In this document: in pieces, positions 6,838-15,493 of the stretch
How the letters are laid out: each line of letters starts with the position of its first letter
How positions within the stretch are numbered: the stretch's first letter is position 1
From: ZAX-1 sp046533095
GTDB lineage: Bacteria > Bacillota > Clostridia > Lachnospirales > Lachnospiraceae
Direction: 5' to 3'
Length of the DNA: 64,000 nucleotides
Assembly: GCA_046533095.1 (NCBI GenBank)
Contig: JAJQRA010000024.1
Coordinates: 152,238-216,237, forward strand
Program-made: the position numbers and the translations under genes
Notes under the pieces: model-generated
The model's database searches: none
What the model was told of the DNA's origin: nothing
Seen by the model: the letters and a program-made list of their open reading frames with translations, nothing else

Positions 6838-7923
6838 TTAAATATTCCTTTTCATCTCACGTTTATTGGCATACATATTTCTGTCCGCCTCATAAATCAT
6901 GTCATCAATTCTCGCGTCTTTAAGAAACCCGACGGATATCCCAGCGGCAAAGCTAATTTTTTCAATATCGTTTACCTGTAGCGAATTGTATGCTAAAATC
7001 TGCTCATTTACCAATACAAGGTATTCTTCTGCCTTCGCCTCATCTGCATTCTTAAAGATGGCGAGAAATTCATCTCCGCCATACCTGCCAATAAAACCAT
7101 AACCCTTCGCCTCGGTTCCGATGATTTTAGCAAACTGCGTAATAAGCTGGTCACCACCTTGATGCCCGAGAAAATCGTTGGCCAGTTTAAGGTTATTCAT
7201 GTCGAACATCAATACAGCTATACTTTCTTGTGGCGGATATTCTTTTAAGCTTTCTATCGCCCGTTCACAGCTTGCACGGTTTTCTAACTGTGTCATCGTG
7301 TCTATATATGCAATTTTGCCGAGGATATCCGCACGGCGTTGAACTGACATGCCTCTGACAACGAAAATTCCAGCAATAAAGATACAAAAAATAAAAACCA
7401 CATTTAGGCCAACAAGAATATTCGTGGTACGGTCTACCTGGTTCTCCGAAAATGCCTCCGCTGCAAACACAGTGTCGTTGGCAAGCTTGAAATACTCCTC
7501 ACTCATTGTATAAAGAGTCTGTGGACTCTCTCCGCTGCGAACGCGATCAATCTCATCTTTCAACAACGCCCATTTGCCAAGAAGGCCTTTTATATCATTG
7601 CTATGCGCCTCGTCCGGTAACGCAATCAAGCTTTCTGTCTCTTCTGTAGTCCCCTCACCTGTGTCAAGTGCGTGTAGAATACTGTCAAGCCGGACCCGTA
7701 AGGTATCGCGTGCCTCGATATCAACACCGCCCGCATATGCATTTTGCAGTTCCATTTTCATGAGCTTTTGCGTAGCACCGCGCACAATACCATCGTAGTT
7801 AACAACGCGCGCATTTCCCTGTAGCTGTTTAATAGAAACAAAGGACAGGATCCCAACAGCCAAAAAAAAGATGATACCTATACCAATACCCAAATATACT
7901 TTTTTATCCCACAATTTTCTCAA
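6838..7923 (-). CDS. Membrane-bound diguanylate cyclase (GGDEF)
   Basis: A 361-residue signalling enzyme expected to make cyclic di-GMP from two GTP. Transmembrane segments lie near residues 9-30 (VYLGIGIGIIFFLAVGILSFV) and 170-190 (LVGLNVVFIFCIFIAGIFVV). They flank a ~135-residue extracytoplasmic helical sensor resembling PilJ/NIT-like domains. The C-terminal GGDEF domain (about 205-358) carries an intact RYGGDEF active site. No I-site RxxD is obvious five residues upstream. The start is a TTG at 7923 with GGGTGG six bases before it; no ATG start fits the first membrane segment. It lies downstream of a hybrid kinase on the same strand. Confidence 0.88.
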   Translation of the reverse strand: MRKLWDKKVYLGIGIGIIFFLAVGILSFVSIKQLQGNARVVNYDGIVRGATQKLMKMELQNAYAGGVDIEARDTLRVRLDSILHALDTGEGTTEETESLIALPDEAHSNDIKGLLGKWALLKDEIDRVRSGESPQTLYTMSEEYFKLANDTVFAAEAFSENQVDRTTNILVGLNVVFIFCIFIAGIFVVRGMSVQRRADILGKIAYIDTMTQLENRASCERAIESLKEYPPQESIAVLMFDMNNLKLANDFLGHQGGDQLITQFAKIIGTEAKGYGFIGRYGGDEFLAIFKNADEAKAEEYLVLVNEQILAYNSLQVNDIEKISFAAGISVGFLKDARIDDMIYEADRNMYANKREMKRNI

Positions 7924-8059
7924 ATCCTGCCACCCTCAATTCTTCATATGTATTATTTTATGTGACTATTCAGCTGTACCCCCAAATAGTTACTATTTAT
8001 CGCAATTATTCAATATCCCCTAGAATGCGAAGTGCTTTGTGTAGGAAAATCTACGCATA

Positions 8060-9520
8060 TTAAAGCATTAATGCCATCGTTTTGTAAGTTTCTGCAAAGT
8101 CAATTGGCTTTCCAATATGACCGTCCATGCCAGCAGCATACGCACGGGCGATGTCATCACGCATTACATTTGCCGTTACAGCAACAATTTTTATTTTTGA
8201 AGCATCATTCCGCCCACATTTGCGTATCATTTGGGTTGATTCACAGCCATCCATAACAGGCATCTGCATATCCATGAGAATCATGTTGTAATACCCTTCA
8301 GGCGATTTTAAAAACATATCCAATGCGATCTGCCCATTTTCTGCCGTTTCCATTTCAACGCCTGTTTCGCGGAGTATTTCCACTGCAATCTCTCTATTAA
8401 TCTCTATGTCGTCCACGATCAAAAGACGTTTGCCATCAAAATCGGGTACACCTTGCCCTTCCGCTACCTGTTCGGATAGTTCGATTTCCTCCTGTGAAAC
8501 CACACGTATCGTAAAGCTAAAAGTGCTGCCTTCGCCTGGCACACTGTCTAATTCAATATCGCCGCCCATTTTCGCTACAATATTTTTGGAAATCGCAAGT
8601 CCTAAGCCAGTGCCACCATAACGCTTCGCTGTACCAGCATTTGCCTGTACAAAAGGTGTGAATAGCTTTTTCGCCTGCTCGGGCTCTATCCCTATTCCCG
8701 TATCGCTTACAGCAAAAGAATAAACGCTTTCGCCATTTATGTGTGTAATTTCTTCTGCCAACAAGCTTACTGTCCCACCAGTGTCAGTGAATTTGACAGC
8801 ATTTGACAGCATATTGATCAGTATTTGATTAAGACGTAGCGAATCCGTAACAATGCCGTCGTTTGTGATATTTTTGACAGAAAACACAAGGTTAAGGTCT
8901 TTTTCTGCTGCTTTGCCTTGAAACATTGATTCAATGAATGATAAATTTTCTTTTAACGAGAACAATTGTTTGTCAAGCAATAGCTTGCCCGACTCAATTT
9001 TAGAGAAATCAAGTATGTCGTTGATGACACCGATGAGATGCTTTGAGTTATCCTCGATCTTATGCAAGCAGTCGCGTATGCGTACCTCGTCGGGAGATCT
9101 TTTTGCGATTTGCGCCATGCCTATAATCGCACTCATAGGCGTACGAATCTCATGGCTCATGCTAGAAAGAAAATCGCTTTTTGCGCGGCTCATCTTTTCC
9201 AAATTTTCTATCGTAACATTTAAATTTGACGCAATTTGGGTGAAAGCGCCTGCACTATCTACATCCATGCGCTTGTCTAGGTGGCCGGCCGATGCGAAAG
9301 TAAGGAATTTGTCTATCTTTACCGCATCATCTTTTAATTTACGTAGCAAAATAACAACCGGCAGCAACGTAAATGCTACTGCGACAAGTGCCACAATTGG
9401 CAATGCGAAAATGGCAACTCCCCCCAACCGGGATATGTAAAAACTGACTAGAACAAGCGTAGCATCCGCGACCAAAGTGACAGCCGTGATAAAGATTAAC
9501 CTCTTTTTTTTTAGCAACAT
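8060..9520 (-). CDS. Hybrid sensor histidine kinase with C-terminal receiver domain
   Basis: A 486-residue membrane kinase. Two transmembrane helices lie near residues 7-27 and 33-58 with almost no external loop. A HAMP-like linker follows, then the HisKA domain with SSMSHEIRTPM (phospho-acceptor His). HATPase_c has the N-box LINMLSNAVKF, the G1 box DTGIG and the G2 box YGGTGLGL. The C-terminal receiver (about 360-480) has the acidic pair VDD, the phospho-acceptor Asp in LMDMQMPVMDG and the Lys in IGKPID. The start is ATG 9520 behind GTGGTGG; ATG 9544 lacks a ribosome binding site. No DNA-binding output domain is present, so the signal may pass to a phosphotransfer protein or to the diguanylate cyclase just downstream. 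Confidence 0.9.
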   Translation of the reverse strand: MLLKKKRLIFITAVTLVADATLVLVSFYISRLGGVAIFALPIVALVAVAFTLLPVVILLRKLKDDAVKIDKFLTFASAGHLDKRMDVDSAGAFTQIASNLNVTIENLEKMSRAKSDFLSSMSHEIRTPMSAIIGMAQIAKRSPDEVRIRDCLHKIEDNSKHLIGVINDILDFSKIESGKLLLDKQLFSLKENLSFIESMFQGKAAEKDLNLVFSVKNITNDGIVTDSLRLNQILINMLSNAVKFTDTGGTVSLLAEEITHINGESVYSFAVSDTGIGIEPEQAKKLFTPFVQANAGTAKRYGGTGLGLAISKNIVAKMGGDIELDSVPGEGSTFSFTIRVVSQEEIELSEQVAEGQGVPDFDGKRLLIVDDIEINREIAVEILRETGVEMETAENGQIALDMFLKSPEGYYNMILMDMQMPVMDGCESTQMIRKCGRNDASKIKIVAVTANVMRDDIARAYAAGMDGHIGKPIDFAETYKTMALML

Positions 9521-9544
9521 GATTTTACCACCACAAACTGACAT

Positions 9545-9833
9545 ATTTATAATTGCTGTTTCATTTTAAGCTTGCTATGACTATAATTTTACACCCTTTG
9601 GAAATACTTGTCAATCAACTTTCGGGCATTTCGCCAGTCAAAGTTTTGGTTTCAGACGGGAACACGGACTTTTTTGGTGAAGAAGCTGCACAGTGCCAAG
9701 TTTGATTTGCTGCGGCTTAAGGACGGTATTGAAGGCACTGCACGATTGGCTTTCGGGCAGCCTCAGGGGGATGTGCATTTTTAAGAATTAAGAAATCGCT
9801 TATGACTTGAATCTGATATATCTAAAATATTAG
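9545..9833. other. Gene-free stretch with a possible short coding remnant
   Basis: About 290 bases with no convincing gene. A short open stretch at about 9680-9784 (plus strand, VKKLHSAKFDLLRLKDG, ending TAA) has coding-like codon use but no start region and no recognised family. It may be a decayed gene end. Confidence 0.3.
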
Positions 9834-9862
9834 TTGTCCATTATAACAGGATGTGCTATACT
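9834..9862 (+). promoter_or_regulatory. Predicted sigma-A promoter of aroD
   Basis: TTGTCC (9834-9839), a 17-base spacer and TATACT (9857-9862). It lies about 140 bases upstream of the aroD start. Confidence 0.55.
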
Positions 9863-10002
9863 ATAATTTCACAAAGAGATAGTCGCATGCAGGGTGCTTT
9901 TTTAACCTAACGAAGGCTAGCGGCTTTGGTGGTGGCTAGCTCTTTGCATTTATACTTTAACATCATAACATGGGTTTCGCAAGTGGAACGAGGGGTTTTA
10001 AT

Positions 10003-10767
10003 ATGGGAAAAACAATGAAAGTGAGAAATTTGATTTTGGGAGAGGGGATGCCTAAAATTTGTGTGCCAATCACGGGATCTACCATACAAGAACTACTGGA
10101 GGAAATCGCGCTCGCAAAAGCGGCACAAACGGATCTTGTGGAATGGCGTGTGGATTATTTTAATGACGCATTAAATGTAAATGCCGTGGTCTTTGCAGCA
10201 AAAGAGCTGCGGGAAGCACTTGGTGAGACCCCGATGCTGTTTACCTTTCGCACAGTAGCAGAAGGCGGTGAAAAACCCGCCAAACTAGATGCATATGTCG
10301 AGCTAAACCGTGTGCTTGCCAAAAGCGGCTATGTTGATCTTGTAGATGTGGAATTATCTGCCGGAGATGGCAGTGCTTTAAAGAAAATCGTGAAGGCAGC
10401 GCATGCGCACAATGTCTTTGTTGTGGCATCTAGCCATGATTTTGCGCAAACGCCAACCCACGAAGAAATCGTGCAAAGGCTCACCACTATGCATACTTTA
10501 GGTGGCGATATCCCTAAAATAGCCGTGACTCCGAACGATTTTTTGGATGTGCTTACGTTAATGTCTGCCACAGACGAGTTTTCCAATGCAGCTGATGTGC
10601 CTGTCATTACAATGTCGATGAAATGGCTTGGCGGCCTAAGCCGTGTAGCCGGTGAATTTTATGGTTCCGTGCTCACGTTCGCTACCGTCGGGCGCGCCAG
10701 TGCCCCTGGGCAACTGACCTTGGAAGAAGCACGAACAATCATGGCAATCCTGCACGCACGAAAATAG
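10003..10767 (+). CDS. aroD: Type I 3-dehydroquinate dehydratase
   Basis: A 254-residue Schiff-base enzyme of the shikimate pathway, converting 3-dehydroquinate to 3-dehydroshikimate. The beta/alpha barrel hallmarks are present: the catalytic Glu in DLVEWRVD (about 45), the catalytic His in ASSHDF, the Schiff-base Lys in IPKIAVTP, and the C-terminal GRASAPGQLTLEE substrate loop. The start is ATG 10003, preceded by GAGGGG at seven bases; ATG 9970 lacks a ribosome binding site. The gene stands alone, separate from other aro genes. A type I enzyme in an anaerobe may serve biosynthesis or quinate/shikimate use. Confidence 0.95.
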   Translation: MGKTMKVRNLILGEGMPKICVPITGSTIQELLEEIALAKAAQTDLVEWRVDYFNDALNVNAVVFAAKELREALGETPMLFTFRTVAEGGEKPAKLDAYVELNRVLAKSGYVDLVDVELSAGDGSALKKIVKAAHAHNVFVVASSHDFAQTPTHEEIVQRLTTMHTLGGDIPKIAVTPNDFLDVLTLMSATDEFSNAADVPVITMSMKWLGGLSRVAGEFYGSVLTFATVGRASAPGQLTLEEARTIMAILHARK

Positions 10768-10818
10768 GTATGTAACGGAAAAGTTCAAACGAAGTGTCTG
10801 CGGTTGAACTACAGTTTA

Positions 10819-10859
10819 GCACAAGCCACCATTGCACAAAAGGCGATGGTGGCTTGTGC
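10819..10859. repeat. 14-bp perfect inverted repeat between aroD and the symporter gene
   Basis: GCACAAGCCACCAT (10819-10832) pairs with ATGGTGGCTTGTGC (10846-10859). No T-run follows, so it is not a classic intrinsic terminator, but its position between convergent genes suggests transcription arrest. Confidence 0.55.
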
Positions 10860-10938
10860 CTATAAAAGTTATCAATTGGAGTTTTTAATTCAAATTTGTG
10901 CCTATAAAAGTTATCAATTGGAGTTTTTAATTCAAACT
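10855..10938. repeat. Two tandem 42-bp units at the symporter 3' end
   Basis: Units 10855-10896 and 10897-10938 differ only in the last two bases. Each contains TATAAAAGTTATCAATTGG. The second copy runs into the last codons of the symporter gene (stop at 10932-10934). A likely slipped-strand duplication. Confidence 0.8.
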
Positions 10939-12191
10939 TTCACTTCATCAGCCGTAAGTTTTTTGCCAATCCAATCTTTTCCTTCCACCAGTCTGGTAAC
11001 AATCATGGATGCTACGGAATCTCCGGTGGAATTTACCATTGTAGCAGGAGGATCGACCAAAAATCCGATCGTAGCGATAATCGGGAAAGCTTCCGGGGGA
11101 AATCCATAAAGATTGACGATAAGCATTTCGCCGACTAATCCGCCACCAGGTACGCCGGACATAACGACACCGCCCAGCACGGAAATTAAAATGGCGGTAG
11201 TCCAAGTGCCGATCCCAGTAAACGGTTGGCCAAATATGCCAAATAAAAATGAAATTTTAAGGATAGAAGAGAGGCAAGTTCCGTCCATGTGCATGGTTGC
11301 GCCTATCGGAAGTACGATTTCTCGAATATCTTTCGGTACGCCCATTTTTTGAGCAGCGGCTAAATTTACAGGCAGAGTGGCAATGGAGCTTCCGGTAGCA
11401 AAAGAGGTTAAAGCTGGCGGAAATATATTTTTCATACATAGGGTAGAACCGGCTTTCCCTCCTGCAAACCATGAATAAGCGAAAAATGCGATAAAGAAGT
11501 ATAGAAAGCACACCGGATAATAAATAAGCATGGCATGTGCATAGCCTTTTAACAGATTAGGGCCGAATTCACCGATTAAAGCTGCAAAATAAGCCCCTAA
11601 GCCGATTGGCGCGTATATCATAATGAGACCGATAAGCTTCATTAAAACTTTAGAAATAGCTTCTAGCCCTTGCGCGACTTTGTTGTTCTCTCCTCCGGTT
11701 ACGCTGACACAATAACCGAATAATATGGAAAACACGATGAGTGGCAACATATTTGAACGCGAAAGCAAGTTTACAAAATCAGGTACGGTAATCGCTTTTA
11801 CAATTTGTTCACCTAAATTTATTGTTTCAAGTTCACCTGCGGCTTCTAGTGGGATATTAGTGCCTGCAGCCGGTGGGAATGCACATACTACAAAAATGAT
11901 GATAACGGATGCTATGACGCCTGTCACCAGAAAAGTAGCTAACATGCCACCTAAAATTTTTCCAAGCCGCTTCATATTCAACATATTTCCTACTGCACTT
12001 GCGATACTTACAAATACTAAAGGCACTACGGCTGTAAACATCAAGTTAATAAATATATCGCCGAAAGGTTTTAACACGGCAGCTTTTTCTTTCATGAGAA
12101 TACCAAGGATAGAGCCAACGATAATACCTAGGAGTAAACAAAGCGGTAAACGATAATTTTTGAAAAAGTTTTTATTGGTTGTGTCTGACAT
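10932..12191 (-). CDS. Dicarboxylate/amino acid:cation symporter (DAACS family)
   Basis: A 419-residue integral membrane transporter of the GltP/SstT type that imports a dicarboxylate or neutral amino acid with Na+ or H+. About eight transmembrane helices and two re-entrant loops are expected. The first hairpin ATGSSIATLPVN and the second conserved MHMDGTCL/GVPGGG region are visible, as is the N-terminal FINLMFTAVVPLVFVSI. The ribosome binding site is GGGGGAAG. It lies downstream of lysA in the same direction as lysA and the cysteine desulfidase, so cystine, cysteine, serine or a related amino acid is a reasonable substrate guess, though not proven. Confidence 0.93.
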   Translation of the reverse strand: MSDTTNKNFFKNYRLPLCLLLGIIVGSILGILMKEKAAVLKPFGDIFINLMFTAVVPLVFVSIASAVGNMLNMKRLGKILGGMLATFLVTGVIASVIIIFVVCAFPPAAGTNIPLEAAGELETINLGEQIVKAITVPDFVNLLSRSNMLPLIVFSILFGYCVSVTGGENNKVAQGLEAISKVLMKLIGLIMIYAPIGLGAYFAALIGEFGPNLLKGYAHAMLIYYPVCFLYFFIAFFAYSWFAGGKAGSTLCMKNIFPPALTSFATGSSIATLPVNLAAAQKMGVPKDIREIVLPIGATMHMDGTCLSSILKISFLFGIFGQPFTGIGTWTTAILISVLGGVVMSGVPGGGLVGEMLIVNLYGFPPEAFPIIATIGFLVDPPATMVNSTGDSVASMIVTRLVEGKDWIGKKLTADEVKV

Positions 12192-12288
12192 AATTTCTTC
12201 CCCCTAATTATGATTCGTGTAGTGATATTGGTATGATATTGTAATATTTATCGTAAAAATAAGTAATTTTTGAATGGTAAGGTAATGA

Positions 12289-13584
12289 TTATTGTAATGA
12301 TTCTGGAATGATTTCGTTTTTCAACATGTCATCGTAGCTTTGACGGCGGACAATTAGTTCGTCTCGGCCTTCTTTTACAAGTACAACAGCGGGTATAGGG
12401 TTCTTATTATAATTGCTCGCCATAGAATATCCATAAGCTCCGGTTGAAAATAGAGCAAACAAATCTCCGGCAGATACGTCCGGAATTTCGCAGCCTGTAA
12501 TTAAAATATCTCCCGTTTCACAGCATTTTCCGCAAATAGAAACGGTTTGAGAAGCCTGTTCAGAGGCTTTATTGGCGACAATGCCTTTGTATTTTGCGTG
12601 ATAAAGTGCCGGACGAATATTATCAGTCATGCCGCCATCTATGGACACATATTTACGTACGCCCGGAATGTCTTTGATCGCTCCAATGGTGTAAAGTGTG
12701 ATCCCTGCTTCCCCTACAATACTGCGCCCCGGCTCAATGACTACAGAGGGACGGGGGATGTTTAGGCCTTTCGAAAATGCTTCGATACGCGTCATGACGG
12801 GGTCTAAAAAACCGGCATAGTCCATACGCTGCTCATCTATATAGGTAATGCCGAAACCGCCGCCTATGTTTAATTCCGTAATCGTGTAGTCAAACCGCTT
12901 TTTGGTTTCGCGTATTAATGTTAATTGTGTTTCTAATGCCTCTAAATAAGGGCGAACTTCAAAAAGTTGTGAGCCAACATGATAATGTATCCCTAAAAAT
13001 GTGACATATTCAGATTCGATTGCCGCTTTTATAGCCGGATATATAATATCCTCGTCTAGCGGAATACCAAATTTAGAATCTTTCTTTCCGGTAACGATAT
13101 AATCATGAGAATCAGCTTTCACACCTGGAGTCACCCTGTAAAGGACATTCATTTTTTTGCCTTTTGATTTGCACACAGATTCAATCAATGAAAGTTCTTG
13201 TAGCCCATCAACGATAATGCGTCCGATACCATAATCTACCGCTAGTTCAATTTCAGATAGCAGCTTGTTGTTGCCGTTAAATTCAATCCGTTCTGCAGGA
13301 AAATCCGCAGCTATGGCTGTTTTTAGTTCTCCGCCTGAAACAACGTCAATACACATGCCTTCGCGTGCAACGATCTTACACATGGCTATGGTGCAAAATG
13401 CTTTGGAGGCATATGCAACTCTTGTATTTTCATATTTTTCTAAAAAAGCCGTACGTAGTTCCAAAAAACGTTGTATGATATCCGTTTCTGAAAATACATA
13501 TAAAGGTGTACCGTATTTGCGAGCAAGTTTTGTTGTGTCGCAGCCGTCGAAAAACAGCTTGTTATTCTTGATTTCTGAATTCGT
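12289..13584 (-). CDS. lysA: Diaminopimelate decarboxylase (apparent ACG start)
   Basis: A PLP enzyme that decarboxylates meso-diaminopimelate to lysine. The barrel carries the Lys motif YASKAFCT, the phosphate-binding GGGFG loop and YHVGSQ. The C-terminal domain has EPGRSIVGEAG and the interface CGKCCETGD, with GAYGYSMASNYN near the end. The frame is open upstream of the first conventional start (TTG 13464) and encodes a typical N-terminus, LFFDGCDTTKLARKYGTPLY. With ACG 13584 as start, seven bases after AGGAGG, the protein is 431 residues, the normal length. No ATG, GTG or TTG fits there. It follows the cysteine desulfidase, and the linker repeats AGGATCGTTA from that gene's end. Confidence 0.85.
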   Translation of the reverse strand, partial: TNSEIKNNKLFFDGCDTTKLARKYGTPLYVFSETDIIQRFLELRTAFLEKYENTRVAYASKAFCTIAMCKIVAREGMCIDVVSGGELKTAIAADFPAERIEFNGNNKLLSEIELAVDYGIGRIIVDGLQELSLIESVCKSKGKKMNVLYRVTPGVKADSHDYIVTGKKDSKFGIPLDEDIIYPAIKAAIESEYVTFLGIHYHVGSQLFEVRPYLEALETQLTLIRETKKRFDYTITELNIGGGFGITYIDEQRMDYAGFLDPVMTRIEAFSKGLNIPRPSVVIEPGRSIVGEAGITLYTIGAIKDIPGVRKYVSIDGGMTDNIRPALYHAKYKGIVANKASEQASQTVSICGKCCETGDILITGCEIPDVSAGDLFALFSTGAYGYSMASNYNKNPIPAVVLVKEGRDELIVRRQSYDDMLKNEIIPESLQ

Positions 13585-13659
13585 AAAAATCCCTCCTTTT
13601 TAACGATCCTTGTAACGATCCAGCCGTACCTCCTTCCAAAGCAAGGGGGTACGAAATAG

Positions 13660-14946
13660 TTAACGATCCTTTTCCATCATAATGTTCAATATTGTTTTGT
13701 CGGTTTCTAGCATACCGGGTTTGCTGATTTTTCCCATGTTACGGATCGCTTGCTCCGGTGTGGAGCCACAGATGCCATCGGTATCTTTTAACACCACACC
13801 CGCCACGGATAGGTAGGCGCACATAATAGCTGCATTGGTAGCGGTGGCTAGCTTTAACGCGCATCCAATCTTGCCGCCATCGCAGATCATGCCTGTAAGG
13901 TTGCCGCTCATATTGATGATGCTATTGCCGATCTGCTCATCGCTGCCGTTCATCAGCCACACCATAGCCGCAGCGGCGGCAGTAGCGGCTGAAATGCCAC
14001 AGCCACAAGTGGCGGACAGTTTTCCGGTATATAGCTTGATATAGACGTTTAACGTGTGGGAGAAGGCAAGGGCTTTTACTAGCTGCTCGTTTGAGGAATC
14101 TAGGTGCCTTGCCATTTCTGCCACGGGGATAATGGCCGTGATGCCGTGGTTGCCACTGCCGGCGCTGCTCATGACAGTATAGGGGCAACCGCTCATGCGG
14201 CTTTCGGCACTGCTGGCAACTAGCAGCATGGTGCGGCTAAACAGATTGTCCCCCATCGTGTCAGATTGCATCTGTTGTTTTAAAGCTGTGGCAATGCCGA
14301 TACCTAAATTGTGTTCTAGCCCATATTCTGCTAATTTTTCATTCATCTCTACGCCCAATAACAAAAAAGACAACTCCGCTTCACTACACGAGTTCACTAA
14401 CGACTTGATTTCTAAGACAGTCATGGGCATTAATTTGGTGTGCAGCTTGTCCTCTGATCCGGGATGGTAGGATTTCTGGAGCAGTACCTCATTGTTTCGT
14501 TTGGTGAAAACAATATTGGCGTGGGAGCCTTTAATCTCACTAATGCCGATACCAAAGGTAGTGATAATTTCCGCTCTGGCGTATAATTGTGCTTCATCGT
14601 GCTTGATCATAACAATGACATGGCAAGCCTCTACTAATTCAATGGCCTGTGCACTGATTTTCTCGTTCATATCCTCCATAAGCTGCAGCTCTTTGAAAGG
14701 ATTTCCCAGACAGGCTCCAAGCGCAGCCGCATATTTTAGACCTACCCGTGAAAAGCCGGGGATGCCTACGCTCATGCCGTTTTTGTAAATGCCGGGATTG
14801 ACTTCCACTTTGACCGAGACAATCTCTCCACCGATGGCATGATAGGCATCGGCAGCAGCTAATGCCACACATACCGGCTCTGTGCAGCCAAGCGCGGGAC
14901 AAACCTCCTGATGCAGCAATGCCAACAGCTCTTCCTTTATAAGCAT
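13660..14946 (-). CDS. L-cysteine desulfidase / UPF0597 serine dehydratase-like protein (CyuA/CdsB type)
   Basis: A 428-residue protein of the CyuA/YhaM family, iron-sulfur enzymes that break L-cysteine into pyruvate, ammonia and sulfide. Conserved features are CPALGCTEPVCVALAAA at the N-terminus, SGCPYTVMSSAGSGNHG in the middle, CGCGISAATAAA, and the C-terminal GMICDGGKIGCALK; these include the cysteines expected to ligate the cluster. The start is ATG 14946 with AAAGGAGC six bases upstream. A longer in-frame reading to 15093 is probably leader. A sigma-54 promoter lies at 15160-15176 and a sigma-54 activator gene is divergent. This matches the known CdsR/SigL control of cdsB in Clostridioides difficile. 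Confidence 0.9.
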   Translation of the reverse strand: MLIKEELLALLHQEVCPALGCTEPVCVALAAADAYHAIGGEIVSVKVEVNPGIYKNGMSVGIPGFSRVGLKYAAALGACLGNPFKELQLMEDMNEKISAQAIELVEACHVIVMIKHDEAQLYARAEIITTFGIGISEIKGSHANIVFTKRNNEVLLQKSYHPGSEDKLHTKLMPMTVLEIKSLVNSCSEAELSFLLLGVEMNEKLAEYGLEHNLGIGIATALKQQMQSDTMGDNLFSRTMLLVASSAESRMSGCPYTVMSSAGSGNHGITAIIPVAEMARHLDSSNEQLVKALAFSHTLNVYIKLYTGKLSATCGCGISAATAAAAAMVWLMNGSDEQIGNSIINMSGNLTGMICDGGKIGCALKLATATNAAIMCAYLSVAGVVLKDTDGICGSTPEQAIRNMGKISKPGMLETDKTILNIMMEKDR

Positions 14947-15159
14947 AAAAAAGCTCCTTTCCTGCAAATGATATCTTGATATTAGGCAGCGATAGCGATC
15001 CAGTCGTACCTCCTTCCTAGTTGCGTTTTTGTACACAAGATGAAAAAGTACATCTTGGCACTGCCATTTGTGGATTTTTGCTATAAAAAACACCTTGCGT
15101 TATCGACGTACTTAATCGCTACATTAATCGTAGGATTCAATCTGCATATTTATATAAGT

Positions 15160-15176
15160 AGCAAGTTGTGTGCCAA
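15160..15176 (-). promoter_or_regulatory. Sigma-54 (-24/-12) promoter for the cysteine desulfidase operon
   Basis: The plus strand AGCAAGTTGTGTGCCAA reads TTGGCACACAACTTGCT on the minus strand. This matches TTGGCAC-N5-TTGCT exactly in both boxes with correct spacing. It lies about 215 bases upstream of the desulfidase start and points towards it. Confidence 0.8.
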
Positions 15177-15295
15177 ATTTGAAGGTTGGAACGGTCGAAA
15201 AAGAAAGAAAAAAGAGAGAGAATTACTTGCTATAATCAAAATAATATGCAAAAATGGTTAAAGTAATTGGTTAATAACCATTCAGTTTGCCGATA

Positions 15296-15478
15296 AAGCA
15301 AGGTACGGTGGAATCGTTCTAATGATAAAAAAGTGCAAATAACATGTTAAATTTAAAGGCACATGAAAGCAAGGTACGGCAGGGCGGAATCGTTCTAATG
15401 ATAAAAAAGTGCAAATAACACGTTAAATTTAAAAGCACATGAAAGCAAGGTACGGCAGGGCAGAATTGTTCTAATGAT
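15296..15478. repeat. Tandem 71/76-bp repeats, candidate activator binding region
   Basis: Units at 15296-15366, 15367-15442 and a partial third at 15443-15478. Each contains GAATCGTTCT or GAATTGTTCT (at 15310-15320, 15386-15396 and 15462-15472). This is close to the palindrome AGAACTGTTCT upstream of the malY-like gene (17703-17713). The repeats lie 120-310 bases upstream of the 15160-15176 sigma-54 promoter, the usual distance for enhancer sites, and also precede the activator gene itself. Confidence 0.65.
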
Positions 15479-15493
15479 GAAAGGGAAAAGAAA

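Noticed and set aside
10819..10859. Strong hairpin as a riboswitch or terminator
   Set aside because: It lacks a T-run and lies between convergent genes, so only an inverted repeat is claimed.
11725..12156. 143-codon plus-strand reading frame
   Set aside because: Antisense to the highly conserved symporter gene.
13585..13659. Lysine riboswitch or T-box upstream of lysA
   Set aside because: The linker after the desulfidase gene is only 75 bases and shows repeats rather than a riboswitch fold.
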